From Tomocerus qinae (Eukaryota > Arthropoda > Collembola > Entomobryomorpha > Tomoceridae): DNA of 64,000 nucleotides. The notes beneath the pieces are model-generated. The model did not search any database. It worked only from the letters and a program-made list of their open reading frames with translations, and was not told where the DNA came from. Both the position numbers and the translations under genes were made by a program. Location: assembly GCA_020055645.1 (NCBI GenBank), contig CM034546.1, positions 5,394,001 through 5,458,000 of the forward strand, in the 5' to 3' direction. This document shows, one piece after another, positions 45,308 to 56,974 of this stretch; the first letter of the stretch is position 1, and every line of letters starts with the position of its first letter.

Positions 45308-46235
45308 TAACTGTATATTAGTTTTATAAATACTTTAGTCGTTGTATAATGTCGAAGGTATACTCTCTGTGTTCATTTACCACAATTTACCTTTTCAGTG
45401 TTCGCAGGGACATTTTAAATTTTTGTTTAGGGACTTTCTAAATTATTCGCAGGGATACCTTCAAAAATGACCGTTTAAATATTATTCAGGGACATTTTAA
45501 ATTGTTCCAATTACCCATTAAATATATTCCATTTTCTTTACAATTCAGTTAATTAGATTTTCAAAGAGTGATTCGTCCTTGTCATTCGTAATGTCTTTCA
45601 TCATGAGTATTTTGAGTATTTGCCTATTTATCTTGTATCTTATATGGATAAAATGTTCCGGAGATGTGGCAGTTATGACAACCTACCTGCTTCATGTTCT
45701 TCGGGATTTCGAAGGTATTTCAGAATTTATACACACAACTATTAAATACATTGAATTATTTTACAATTTATCTATTGGCTTTAATTGTTTAATTAAATTT
45801 AGATTACAGTTTCCTAAAATAAAATAATACACACATTTGTAATAAATTATGATAAATTTTTAGAGAAGTTCATGTTGGCCAAACTTATGAAGCGGCGTCT
45901 GAATAGAAGACTTGTTCATGTACTGAATGCTATTTACCTAAGTCCGATGATTACTTAAGGCTGCATTTATTTCAATAAGCATATTAAAATATTAAAAGTG
46001 TTAATACACGTTAAGGTTACTTTTTTTCTAAACAAGAATATTTAATTTAGTACCTAGTATGTTATTGTTACATTCTCGAATAAGTCGAATAGGTAGTCGG
46101 AATTCAATAATTGTTTGGCTGAGGTAAGGCAGTGCTTCCACAGTTCCACAAATTGCTATCAATGTTATTCTTTTCATTAGGTTATGTTATGTTATGTTAA
46201 GGACATCCTTCTTCAATGTCTAATGTAAATGCTTA
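45308..46235. other. Intergenic; short degenerate repeat near 45400-45510
   Basis: Three loose copies of CAGGGACATTTTAAAT-like sequence lie at about 45405-45505. No gene is supported; the 82-codon frame at 45579-45827 is hydrophobic but unassigned. Confidence 0.35.
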
Positions 46236-46239
46236 AACA

Positions 46240-47130
46240 TTGTAGTGTTCGCCATACGAAGAAATGTACTAGACATGTTGAGGCTTGTATAACAAAACGA
46301 CGGAATCAATAATCGATTTAATGTGGCATATATTGCAAACCATTACAATTTAAAATGTTCTTCTAGTGTAGGCTCCCAAGCTTTGACATAAATACTAGGT
46401 ATACTATATACTAGGAATTAGCCAAAGTATATTGATATTATAGCTTTGTACTTTAACAGTATAGTCATTGCATCAAAATACCTGTTTTCATCGAAACAAG
46501 ATCTCACCTAATGCCCTTTTCTCCAACAATCTTGATTGATGTTAAAACTGCAATTTGACATAAATAATAACTAATTCCTGTAAAAATAATATCTTTTGTG
46601 TCATATTCCGAAATAAATTGTCCTTTCTTGTACAATTAAGATATAAAATAAGCTAAAAGGTAATTTAAAAGGAGACAAACACATCAAAATTACAAATATA
46701 CACATCGCGTACTAATTTATTACATGAGCTTTGGCTTCACGTTGTTTACTAAAACCCTAAGCTGAACAAAAGCAAGTATAATATAGGTAATTGTAAATAA
46801 ATAAATGTATATTAGAAAGGGAAGAGGGCTCCATTATTGCAGACATGTGTCTTAAAAGTCTTAATCCTACCTAACCAACAAATATAATGAAAACCTATAA
46901 TCTGATGGCGTGGCGTTGAATTTTGGTAATTCTCCATCGGAAATGGATGGCTTACCAATTTACTTGTATACGACACGTATAATGATGTATATTAAATAGA
47001 AATGCATTTCGTAAGATGAAAACTCCAGGTACCCCATTCGAAATCAGCTTGTAAGCATTTTTACAAAATCAACATTGTATTCTTGGCCAAGGTATGGAGT
47101 TACTTTTAAATTAAATATTTCACACATTAT
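46240..47130 (-). pseudogene. Relic of the RTK2 3' end (last exon, intron, part of the penultimate exon)
   Basis: It is colinear with RTK2 3' sequence. About 46482-46560 matches the last exon (57628-57720; QDCW still readable, then decayed). 46680-46985 matches the last intron. 46998-47110 matches the penultimate exon (TTTGTAAGCATTTTTACAAA -like words). Frames are broken. Its left part also matches 49250-49530, so this tail has been copied more than once. Confidence 0.75.
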
Positions 47131-48690
47131 GAAAGTAGTAAATTTTGTAGGTTCTCTTTCTAAGCTGAAAATTTTCTATACAATAACTGTCTAGCCATGA
47201 CAAGCATCTAAATAATTCAGAGCATATCGATGAAGACCACATACAATCGATGTCGAATACCATTGCGCAAAGATAATAATAAATGGAGTATTATGTAGTA
47301 CTGCATGAATTTGCTTAGCTATGTGGTATAGGTGTTTATGATTTTAAGGCTTGCTTAGCTAGAACGCTACAATTTCAAAAGATAACATTTAGCTGCCAAC
47401 CGACATAAAAGGCTCATCTTCTTAATTCTATAATATAAACGTAATCCAAATGTATGTACGGATGTTTGTATGTTTGTGTGCACGGATGTTACGAAGTTAT
47501 GAATGTTATTTCTCGGCCACCATACCGTTATTTCAAAATGTATTAACAACACAATTTGGTTTATTTGCTGAAGATGCTAAATTCCATCCAGATAGAACTT
47601 GGTTTTATGCATACACGCTTGCGCGGTGATAAAATTATGAAAGTCACTGTTGTGAGACGTGGTAGTTGAAACTCTTTCTTTCAATTTAATACACCGTGCC
47701 GTGACCTTATTTTATAAGCAGGAAAGTTTAAAAATAGGCTATTCATAATAAAACTATATTTTTTCAATTCGCAAATGGTTTTAAGCTAATAGGAGGTTAA
47801 AAATGTTTTACGTCTTAAATAGAAAAACTAAGTCCATTCTTAAATAGAAAATATTCAGAGCGGGATGAAGTGGTAAACTATTTTTTATTTCAAATGTGTA
47901 CGTTTTGAGTCTGCCACTTATGTGTTAAAGATATTTATTATCATAAAATTATGACTTCTAATATGACGTCACAAATCGTGATTAAGATAGGATTAGGAAG
48001 AGTATAAGTAGCCCTTAAAAAGTTTAGGTGGATGGATATTTATGAATATAGAATATTTCTTTAATGTGATTCCATTTTCGTTGGTCATAGTCATGAATGT
48101 CATGGAAGTTGACATCTTCCTTGCATTGACACTAAACAACGGTAGTATATGTAATTAGTTATTCCAAATCAAAAAAAAGATTTTCTAAAACTTCAGCTTA
48201 TTACGACCAAGGGCCAATATTTTTGTGTTGGAATTTTATTGTGACTATCAGTACTTACTCTGGTCACCCATTATAGTCACATTTTTGATTTGGGGTATAA
48301 TGTTACGTCTACGTCACTCTGACTCATCATTATGCCTACTGCGAAGCTTAGATGTAAGCATCCCATCCATTATACCCAACATCCCCATCCAGGTGTATGA
48401 ATTGGCTGAAAGGGATGTGTTGGTGATGGCTGTAATGGTACTTTATTTGGAAACTGGGGATGGGCTATATTAGATGGATTACTTTATTTGAATATTGGTG
48501 GTGGGCTGGATAAGATGTTGATTTCTTGGGTGTTCGGTGATGATGGGATGGATGGGGTTGGATGTCCCATCTTTTGCATTGGATTTGTTTACCTACAACT
48601 TACATCTATACTGCTAAAAGTTATTCTGGTTTATCCGACCAAGCAAATAAACTACTTCCCCTCACGCTCCAGGTAGGTGACGGAAATAAG
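47131..48690. other. Intergenic stretch
   Basis: No supported gene. GGATGGG-rich sequence at about 48400-48560 gives a spurious open frame. Confidence 0.35.
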
Positions 48691-48694
48691 TTTC

Positions 48695-48782
48695 TGAAAT
48701 ACATTCTACCCATCTTACAATATTGCCCCGGAATACACACTAGCTTTATTTATAACAGGGCCTGGGCCCTGTGACCGGCTAG
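48695..48782 (+). mobile_element. Helitron-like 3' end, copy 3
   Basis: The cleanest copy: hairpin ACAGGGCC-TG-GGCCCTGT at 48755-48772, six bases GACCGG, then CTAG at 48779-48782 followed by T. The matching 5' end (TC) was not located with confidence. Confidence 0.6.
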
Positions 48783-49249
48783 TAATTAAATATTTCTCGT
48801 TTAAAACCAATCTTCACAAGGAATTATCATATGCAGTTACATGGGCATAATCTACAGCACTAGAAAGAACTTTATTTCACTGCATTACATGTCATCCCAA
48901 CAGGTTTCCCTACCCACAGTAGAAAACCGAGCTATCCTTAATGACCTGATTAGCCACGATCAGCATTAAAACGTATGATAAAATAATATCAAGGATTTTG
49001 AACATAGCATCCACATATCGACACTTGACATTACAATGTGACCAGCCACATTTTTGGAGAAACATTAAATTTTACCGAATGAAAAATATTTACAGGTTTG
49101 TTAAAAATATTTTTGGTCCATTAATGACTCGCCCGTTGTAAAAGTGATCACAAAATGCTTTGTTACATCCATGGTACAGACTGAAATTATAATGATGTGG
49201 CTGATAGCCGTTGCTTGCTTGCCAGTTGCCGCATTTGTAGTGATCAGCA

Positions 49250-49530
49250 TACGATATCGATATGTACTAAGTACTAGACTTGTTGATGCTTGTATAACAA
49301 AACGGAATCAATAATCGATTTAATATAGCAGACATTGGAACAAGCAAACCATTTGAACCTTAAAATGTCCTTCTAGTGCATAGTATAACCCCCAAGATTT
49401 GACATAAATACTTTAGCAATTTAGTATCATTTCCACTCTTATATTACAAGGACACTAAGTATACTATATACTAGGAATTAACCCAAATTATTAATATTAT
49501 AACAGCTTTGTATTTTGATAATATTGTCGA
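49250..49530. repeat. Copy of the RTK2-tail flanking sequence
   Basis: It matches 46255-46465: GCTTGTATAACAAAACG, GGAATCAATAATCGATTTAA, CTTCTAGTG, TTTGACATAAATACT and AGTATACTATATACTAGGAA. It ends about 440 bp before the first ionotropic receptor-like gene. Confidence 0.7.
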
Positions 49531-49924
49531 ATTAAATTTACCTGAAGTATGTAAATTACGTTTTGATAATCTGTACGGCATTCTCCACCTCTCCTTTTCC
49601 CCAGTTGTACATATTCAAGCGCTAAATATTAGCCGTTCGGAAATGTTTTTTTGGTTTGGATTTATAAATTATTTAAATATCGCTGATAACCTGAAAATCT
49701 AGCAGTACATTTCAGTACAGATTTGTCGCATATTTTAGTTCTGGAAATAAAGCTCTTAAGTAACACAACTAACAAATTTTCAATTTGGGTTAGCCAAGAA
49801 TATTGACATACTATAACTGGAGTAGTATATTTGAACCATAATTATTAGTAGTCATCAATATTGAAATTGGGATACCACCCGCCCGTAAGAGTATTGAATA
49901 TATTATTTAATTAAAATTTCGAAC

Positions 49925-49931
49925 TTATAAA
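49925..49931 (+). promoter_or_regulatory. TATA-like box upstream of IR-like gene 1
   Basis: TATAAAG lies about 40 bp before the ATG at 49969. Position and sequence fit a core promoter with a very short leader; in AT-rich DNA this may be chance. Confidence 0.35.
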
Positions 49932-49968
49932 GTAAAATAACTGCATTACTGCATGCAACAATTTTGAA

Positions 49969-52341
49969 ATGAAAGGCATTTTAGTTTCCATAATTTTCAT
50001 CGCTAAATTGACATTTGGATGGAAATTGTCAGAAATTGTGAATATTGATAAAGACTGTTACATCAACCTTATTTTCAACCAAAATGCGAATAAAGAGGCA
50101 GAAGAGTTTCAGAACAAAGAATTGCCAAATATTGAAATTCCGTACGCGTTTACAAACCTCAAATTAAACAGGAAAGATGAGTTTTGCAATTTAAATCAGA
50201 CAATCGGATTTGAAGATTCGAATGAAAATATGTATTATTGGGCAATGTATTGTATCCGTTCACTACGAAAGTCTAATTCCCTATCATCTCCACCTATACA
50301 ACGGATTGTTAATAATTGTGTAGTGCATTTCACAGTTAACTTTAACCCAAATGTTGTAAAAGATCTAATGCTGATTAAATATATCACGGACGTTATCTCT
50401 GACAAAGGATTCTACAGTGGAAGTTTGCCTGATTGGTTTAAAAAAACAAATCGTTGGTTTAATTTCGTTGAACGTTCTTCAGTGTACCTTCTAGTGGATA
50501 CAGAATCTATGCATTTGGCAAAGGTAGGTTCCAAGGAACAGGTAGGAATATACATGTTCCTGGAAAAGCCTTTCTTTATGGTTTCTCTGACGGGTGGGGA
50601 TGAGATCTATTTTATTTGTCCGCAAGTAGACGAAAAAAATGAACATACTTATTCAGCTGAGGTTTTTTGTTCTCTAAACGATTGTTTTGATCAACCACCA
50701 CGGGCAAGGGCAATAAAAATGTTCATTGAGAGGAGCTCCTTTCTAGATTCGCTTGTTCTGATGACCGTGGTGAGACATAAAGATGACGAGCAATCATACT
50801 GCGGACCGCCCATTAGGAACGAAAAAAATCTCTTTGAAAAAGATTTTTCCAGCTATGATATCTTTACTCTCCAAGTTATTTCGATAATGGCCGAGAATTT
50901 TCAAAATTCCACAGTATTTCTAAGGAATTACAAACAATTATTGTGTGCAAACATAAAGGGATTTAATTCATGGAAAGACCATTTGAATATTATTATTCAA
51001 AAGGAACACCTTAGAGTCCTTACCCACGATCCCAATTTGTTCGTCATTCGAACAATGGAAGATTCTTTTAATTTTATCTCCTGTGTCGTTTTGGAAGATG
51101 AAAGTCTGTCTTTCTATGGATACATTCGACCCTTTCAACCTGAAGCCTGGCTGGGGATGATCATTTCAATTCTGGCTGTAATTACATTCGTCGAAGGTGC
51201 CATATTTCTTAAAAAAGACGACCGTATTCCAATCACTTTGCTCTGTTATGCATATTTGTTAGAAGTCAGTTACTCGCTATCGGAAAAGGCTAGCAAAAAA
51301 ACTTGGATCAATTTAATTGTCGGTCCGCTGTTACTTATGTTCATTGTCATGACAAATGGGTACAAGGGAATTGTCACTACAGATTTGGTCGAACCACGTC
51401 CAGTGGAAAGAATCGAATCCATCCAACATTTGGCAAATCTAAACAACTTCACTGCTCTTGGTGACTTCATAACAACAAGCGAATTCAATCCTTTTGACCT
51501 TAATCAGTTTACAATAGGTGCGGTCCTTGATTACTATTGTCAAAAGAAAACGAATAGTACGAATTGGAGAGTAACAAGTCCGTGCGTACAATTTATTTTG
51601 GAAAACAAAAACCACAATGAAATTAAGTTAGCAATCCAACTGGTATTTCATACTGACCCAACATATCTTAAAGAGCCTAATTTTTTTAGGAAAGAATTTA
51701 GAATTCTTAAACATATTGACAACTTACGACAATCTTATAAAATTATTAGCTTTCCAAAACATTTGGATTTGATGGATAAAATTTGGAAACTTGTGAAACT
51801 TCCTCCCGATTTTCCTTCAAAAAGTCCCCAAAAATGGATTTCAGAGTGCAATAGATCTGCACTAATTCTCCGAAGTTCCCGACTGCATCGACTCCTGAAT
51901 GATTCTCACTGGAATCCACAAAGTGGCGGAATTGAACCAAAGAATACCTTGTATTATGGAACTGATGAGAATGCATTCCTATCGATACCTATATATACAT
52001 ATATCTCACCTAATGGAATTCCAATGATGACCCCCATTCTAAAGCGGATGCTGTTTGCACTGAGTCATTCTGGAATATTTAATCAATTGTTTGAAAATTA
52101 CAAGATACACAATTTTACTAAATGCAAAACGTGCTGGACAAGAGAACTTCCTCGACCAGTCACGTTTTTGAATTCGAATATATTCACGATATTTTTAATC
52201 AGCTTTTGTATTGCGTTGATGTACTTTGTGACATTTTTGTGGGAAAATCGAAGCCGTGTTAAGTCATTTACCACTGAAGTTCGGTATATGGTTAGATATG
52301 TCATTTGCTTCAGATTTCAAAGGTTTTTCTTGAAAAATTGA
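49969..52341 (+). CDS. Divergent ionotropic receptor-like protein, single exon (IR-like 1)
   Basis: A 790-residue intronless gene. The N-terminus KGILVSIIFIAKLTFGWKL looks like a signal peptide. A long extracellular part with a cysteine pattern follows, up to a ligand-domain-like segment (FVIRTMEDSFNFISC, about residues 357-372). Membrane helix 1 is WLGMIISILAVITFV (about 394-410), then a pore-like hydrophobic stretch ITLLCYAYLLEVSYSL and a helix INLIVGPLLLMFIVM ending TNGYKGIVTTDLVEPRP. The last helix IFLISFCIALMYFVTFLW is near residue 752. This 3-helix plus pore layout with a split ligand domain is that of ionotropic receptors, a chemosensory branch of glutamate receptors; no canonical glutamate-binding residues are claimed. 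An AATAAA lies about 35 bp after the stop. It could be a co-receptor-independent tuning receptor; the ligand is unknown. Confidence 0.75.
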   Translation: MKGILVSIIFIAKLTFGWKLSEIVNIDKDCYINLIFNQNANKEAEEFQNKELPNIEIPYAFTNLKLNRKDEFCNLNQTIGFEDSNENMYYWAMYCIRSLRKSNSLSSPPIQRIVNNCVVHFTVNFNPNVVKDLMLIKYITDVISDKGFYSGSLPDWFKKTNRWFNFVERSSVYLLVDTESMHLAKVGSKEQVGIYMFLEKPFFMVSLTGGDEIYFICPQVDEKNEHTYSAEVFCSLNDCFDQPPRARAIKMFIERSSFLDSLVLMTVVRHKDDEQSYCGPPIRNEKNLFEKDFSSYDIFTLQVISIMAENFQNSTVFLRNYKQLLCANIKGFNSWKDHLNIIIQKEHLRVLTHDPNLFVIRTMEDSFNFISCVVLEDESLSFYGYIRPFQPEAWLGMIISILAVITFVEGAIFLKKDDRIPITLLCYAYLLEVSYSLSEKASKKTWINLIVGPLLLMFIVMTNGYKGIVTTDLVEPRPVERIESIQHLANLNNFTALGDFITTSEFNPFDLNQFTIGAVLDYYCQKKTNSTNWRVTSPCVQFILENKNHNEIKLAIQLVFHTDPTYLKEPNFFRKEFRILKHIDNLRQSYKIISFPKHLDLMDKIWKLVKLPPDFPSKSPQKWISECNRSALILRSSRLHRLLNDSHWNPQSGGIEPKNTLYYGTDENAFLSIPIYTYISPNGIPMMTPILKRMLFALSHSGIFNQLFENYKIHNFTKCKTCWTRELPRPVTFLNSNIFTIFLISFCIALMYFVTFLWENRSRVKSFTTEVRYMVRYVICFRFQRFFLKN

Positions 52342-52566
52342 TTATTTGTATACAGCCGATATAAAACATAAATGAAATAAATTTGAATACGTTTGTTTTA
52401 TAAGGTTATTTTATTAATCTTCATTAAATTTACTAAATTAAAAACCTTGCTAAAAAATAAAATTCTTTCCTTTTGACATTATTTTAGTGTAGAGATTTCT
52501 CATTGAGGTGATCAAATCAACTTATTATAATATCTTGCTTGAAAATAATGCAAAAGTCATGTACTA

Positions 52567-53257
52567 GGGCATCCAAACTTGAACCATATTTTCAAACCCG
52601 GGTTCGGGTTCTGCATCATTGCTCTAAAAAATCCTTTTTTCTATTAATAATTCGAAATAATTACATATTGAATTAAGTTACAAAAATTCGACTGCTTTAA
52701 TTCAACAATGTGAATTCGGGTACTCCATAATATGAAGCATAAAGAAGCGTTTAAGGTTGCGCTTTGATGATGATGCATTCTTTTTGAAAACATTCTGCCA
52801 TGACTTTAATCCATTTGAAGAATGACATTGAATGGCTTTATTCCGCTTTTTGAAGTTAGACTAAATTCTACATTTTCCACTTACCGGTTTTCTCTCGCAC
52901 CAAAAATACCAAACTGATTTTTAACTTAGTTTTTGCATAAATATTCAATAAAAATTTAATAATTATGTTCCGCCATTACTTTTGTTTTCAAAATTGTTTA
53001 ATTTAGATTGAGTCTTTACTAAGCAAAATTTTCGATACCAAAAATTTGATCAATGCCTACTAAACTGACACATTTTTGATACAAGACAAGAGGTACAAAT
53101 CGTTGTCAATGTTCCCTCCGGTCGCATTGAAATATATTAAAAAATGAAAATTACATTGGAATTGAATTGTTTTATCCAGTGAAAAGTAATACGTCGAACC
53201 CGGGTTTGAAATATTGACTCGGGTTTTCAACCCGCCTGGAACCCGGTCTGGATGCTC
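52567..53257. mobile_element. TIR element, TA target duplication (mariner-like MITE)
   Basis: The ends GGGCATCCAAACTTGAACC and GGAACCCGGTCTGGATGCTC are inverted with mismatches, flanked by TA on both sides (52565-52566, 53258-53259). AACCCGGGTT motifs lie near both ends. It is non-coding and sits between the two receptor genes. Confidence 0.65.
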
Positions 53258-53744
53258 TATCGTGTGCATAATATATAAATCAGACTGTTATAGTAAATTG
53301 TGAGGTCGTACTAACACTTTAGAAGGAATAACGCGTGTGCTACTTGTGCATTATTTATTGCTTATATCAACGAGGTTACTTCGACATAATTCCTCTTAAT
53401 AATTCAAAAGAGCTTTCACCTTCTAAGTATCTTGTAAGACTACTAGTAAGCCTACAATATACTAAGAAACTTTCACTTTTCAATTAGGATCAATATGTAG
53501 CACAGAAATCCACCGGAACACCGATAGACTAGTATTAAAAATTTCAGCAAACTCACAGAAAGGAATTAATCAATCTACGAATCACCAAAATTCAGACTTC
53601 TGATTGACATGTATTGAAAGAACATATATTTGAAAAATCGCTGTAGCAAAGTATGAAGTGTGAAATAACATTATCTACGTCGTACGTGAACGTACTAACA
53701 AATTTGACCAGATTAACAACATTAAAATGGTCACTTTTACTTTA

Positions 53745-54000
53745 GTTTAAACAATTTACATTGTCATCGACAATTTCCAGCAATTGAAATTGTCCGAAAT
53801 TGTAAATTTTGAAAAGGATTTTACAATAATCTGACTTAGGTGGAATAAGTAAAAACTCAGTAGAAGAATTTCAACTAAATGAATTACAGCACATTAAAGT
53901 TCATTTCGTATTTACAAGCATGTTCAAATTAAATGGGAAAGAACATTGTTGCAGCTAAGTAAAACAACAATTGGCTTTCATTTGTATAGACGGAGAAAAC
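53745..54000 (+). pseudogene. Relic of a third ionotropic receptor-like gene (5' end only)
   Basis: Frames with shifts read LKLSEIVNFEKDF, then VEEFQLNELQHIKVHFVFT and FKLNGKEHCCS, parallel to the first 90 residues of the downstream gene (WKLFEIVNLDKN, VIQLNELEEIRVPYVFT, KLHGKENCCS). Stops and shifts break it, and nothing of the rest remains. The upstream word CGTCGTACGT (about 53675) also precedes the intact downstream gene (about 54594), so promoter-proximal sequence was copied too. Confidence 0.75.
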
Positions 54001-54619
54001 TTTTTTGCAAAAAAAAATTAAAAATCAAACTCCGTAATGTGATAAATTTTTAAAACTTTCTCCTTATAATATTCATACTACAACACATTAATACAAAACG
54101 AAATTACATTATATATTCATATATAGCTTCATGGCATTTTTTATTATCGCGTTTAGATTTTATACAATAATAGAATGTGATAGTTTACAGACATAGAATA
54201 TTTGTATGGTCGTTGCAATGCTGCACTTACATTTTTAGAAACTAAAAATTGAAAGTAGTCCAGTTTGTGTTAATTACATTGCTCATATCCACCGATCAGC
54301 TATGAAAAATGTCTAAATAATTCAGAACAGCCTTCACAATGCAATACATTGTGGTGAAAGCCTTAACATTTCAATTGGATTAATATTATTAACTGAAATT
54401 CAAAAATTTCACCAACTTGAAATTGTAAACTACTGAAATACACTGAAAAGGCCATCCATAAATAATTTCTATTCAATGTTCAGCCAAATAAAACGTCTAT
54501 GTTTTAGATTTTATTTCCTAATTGGAAACGATAATGACGAATTTTTTGGCTTGCCTTAAATATTATTTTCTTATAAACGAAAATATAATTTATTCGTCGT
54601 ACGTAACAGAACTGCACAA
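54001..54619. other. Upstream region of IR-like gene 2
   Basis: No gene is seen. TATAAACG at about 54571 and CGTCGTACGT at about 54594, just before the ATG at 54620, are candidate core promoter features, the latter shared with the relic. Confidence 0.35.
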
Positions 54620-56974
54620 ATGATTGACAACAGTAAAATAATGAGTATTTCAGTTTTAATATTTTTTATGGTTGAATCGGCTGCTGGGTGGAAATTATTC
54701 GAAATTGTGAATTTGGATAAAAACTGTTACATTACTCTAATTTTCAAAGAAAGTAAAGTGAAAGCACATTTGGAAGTGATCCAACTTAATGAATTAGAGG
54801 AGATTAGAGTTCCTTATGTATTTACAACACTCAAATTACATGGAAAAGAAAACTGTTGCAGTCCAAATCAAGAGTATTGGCCTTCTAACTGTACACTGGA
54901 ATACAGTGATAAGAACTTTTGTATCAGAAAATTTCAAGAGTTAAATTCCATAATATCATTTCCACATATACGAAGTCTGTATACTTGTGTGGTACACTTT
55001 GCAATTAACTTTAACCCAAATGTCTTGTTGGACCTATTGGTAATCCACCATATAAGTGGAATTATATCTGACGGTGGATTTCACAGCAAATATTTGCGAA
55101 AGTTGTTAATATACCCATACCATTGGTTTAATTTTGCACAGCATTCTTCTGTGTACTTTATTGTGGATAGAGAAACTTTGGAGTCAACAAGAAGGAAATC
55201 TTACTTTAGCTTTGAAGGGTCGCGCACATTCCGTTATGACATACTTTGGAGAAAGCCTTTGTTTTTGACTTCTCTGGCAGGTGGCAATGAGATCTATTTC
55301 ATATGTCCGCAATTAAACAAAGAACATAAATTTAGTTATTCTTTAGAAGTTTTATGTTCCTCAAAAGATTGTTTCAAACAAATACCACGAGCAATGGCTA
55401 TGAAAATGTTTATTGAGAAGAGCTCTGTTGTAGACACATTTGTATTAAGGTCGTACCTGGAAGATACAGGTAACCGGGACAAGAAATCATACTGTGGACC
55501 GCCGATTTTAATAAATAATAATAAGGTTGAAAATTATTTTGCCATTTATGGTGGTGTTCCTTTTATAATTTCGTCTATTGTGGCCGAAAATTTCAAAAAT
55601 TCTACTTTATGGCTACAAACTAATATTGAAAACGGATGTCGAAACCAACTTCATTTCCGGAAAAATGTTTTGTCAATTAGCATTCAATCTGAAAGCAATT
55701 TATTAGATGAGAATGATCCAAATTTTGTCGTCATTCGAACAATGGAAGATTCCTTTAATTTTATCTCCTGTGTCGTTTTGGAGGATGAAAGTCTATCTTT
55801 TTATGGATACATCCGACCTTTTCAACCTGAAGCTTGGCTGGGGATGATCATTTCAATTCTGGCAGTAATTGTATTCGTTAATGGTGTAATCTATTTCAAA
55901 AAAGACTCCAGTATTCCAATTACTTTGCTCTGTTATGCATATTTGTTGGAAGTCAGTTACTCGTTATCGGAAAAGGCCAACAAAACTTTGTGGGTCAAAT
56001 TAGTAATCGGACCAATGTTGCTCATGTTTATTATCCTGACAAACGGATACAAGGGAATTGTCACGACAGACTTGGTCGAACCGCGCCCTGTGAAAAGAAT
56101 TGAATCTATCGAACATTTGTCAAATCTAAACTTTACTGCCCTTACTGAATTTAAAGAAACGAGTGAGTACAATCCGTTCCGTTTTACGATGCTAATGCTT
56201 GGGGATATCCTGTATGACTATTGTGAAAGCAAAACGAATATTGAATCTTGCGTAGATTTCGTTTATAATAACCCGAGCGAATTAAAGTTTGTAGTCCAAG
56301 CGGCTTTTCATAAGAACAACAGTAAAGAAAAGGATTATAAGAAACAGTTTTCACTGCTTGATTCCATCGACAACTTCCGGGAATCTTACAATATTATTGG
56401 ATATTCAAAACATTTGCAGTTGATGGATAAGATTTGGGAACTTGTGAAACTTCCTCCCGATTTTCCTGCTACAAGTCCCCAAAAATGGATTTCAGAGTGC
56501 AATAGTTCTGCACTAATTCTCCGAAGTTCCCGACTTCATCGACTTCTGAATAATTCTCACTGGAATACACAAAATGGGGGAGTTGAACCGACGAAAACTT
56601 TGTATTATGGGAATGAGGAGAATTCATTTCTTTCGATACCTGTTCACACATTTATCAGTACGTTTAGAATTCCGATGATAACTCCAATTCTGAAGCAAAG
56701 ATTGTTTTCACTCAGCCATTCGGGAATATTTAATAAATGGTTAGATTATTCCAAAAGACACAATTTTACTAACTGCGAAACGTGCTGGCCAAGAGACCTC
56801 CCACGGCCAGTGACATTTGTAAATTCGAATATTTCCACAATATTTCTTATCAGTTTTAGCATTTCGCTGATGTATTTTGTGACATTCTTGTGGGAAAATC
56901 GAAAGCGATTTACATCTACTGTTATACCATTTAACACCAGTGTTTGGAATTTGATAAAAATGTATGTATATTAA
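54620..56974 (+). CDS. Divergent ionotropic receptor-like protein, single exon (IR-like 2)
   Basis: A 784-residue intronless paralogue of the gene at 49969 with the same layout: signal peptide ISVLIFFMVESAAGWKL, extracellular domain, helix WLGMIISILAVIVFV, pore-like ITLLCYAYLLEVSYSL, helix VIGPMLLMFIILTNGYKG, last helix IFLISFSISLMYFVTFLW. A run of 46 residues from VIRTMEDSF to ISILAV is identical to the other copy, while the N-terminal halves differ at many positions. A second in-frame ATG (SKIM, residue 8) could be the true start. AATAAA follows about 13 bp after the stop. Orthology and ligand are unknown; it is likely expressed in sensory neurons, by family analogy only. Confidence 0.75.
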   Translation: MIDNSKIMSISVLIFFMVESAAGWKLFEIVNLDKNCYITLIFKESKVKAHLEVIQLNELEEIRVPYVFTTLKLHGKENCCSPNQEYWPSNCTLEYSDKNFCIRKFQELNSIISFPHIRSLYTCVVHFAINFNPNVLLDLLVIHHISGIISDGGFHSKYLRKLLIYPYHWFNFAQHSSVYFIVDRETLESTRRKSYFSFEGSRTFRYDILWRKPLFLTSLAGGNEIYFICPQLNKEHKFSYSLEVLCSSKDCFKQIPRAMAMKMFIEKSSVVDTFVLRSYLEDTGNRDKKSYCGPPILINNNKVENYFAIYGGVPFIISSIVAENFKNSTLWLQTNIENGCRNQLHFRKNVLSISIQSESNLLDENDPNFVVIRTMEDSFNFISCVVLEDESLSFYGYIRPFQPEAWLGMIISILAVIVFVNGVIYFKKDSSIPITLLCYAYLLEVSYSLSEKANKTLWVKLVIGPMLLMFIILTNGYKGIVTTDLVEPRPVKRIESIEHLSNLNFTALTEFKETSEYNPFRFTMLMLGDILYDYCESKTNIESCVDFVYNNPSELKFVVQAAFHKNNSKEKDYKKQFSLLDSIDNFRESYNIIGYSKHLQLMDKIWELVKLPPDFPATSPQKWISECNSSALILRSSRLHRLLNNSHWNTQNGGVEPTKTLYYGNEENSFLSIPVHTFISTFRIPMITPILKQRLFSLSHSGIFNKWLDYSKRHNFTNCETCWPRDLPRPVTFVNSNISTIFLISFSISLMYFVTFLWENRKRFTSTVIPFNTSVWNLIKMYVY

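Noticed and set aside
45579-45827. 82-codon hydrophobic frame, vaguely receptor-like at its end
   Set aside because: No recognisable motif, no adjoining exon, and chance hydrophobic frames are common in AT-rich DNA.
48225-48774. Overlapping plus-strand frames before the Helitron-like end
   Set aside because: Low-complexity GGATGGG-rich sequence and the repeat terminus explain them.
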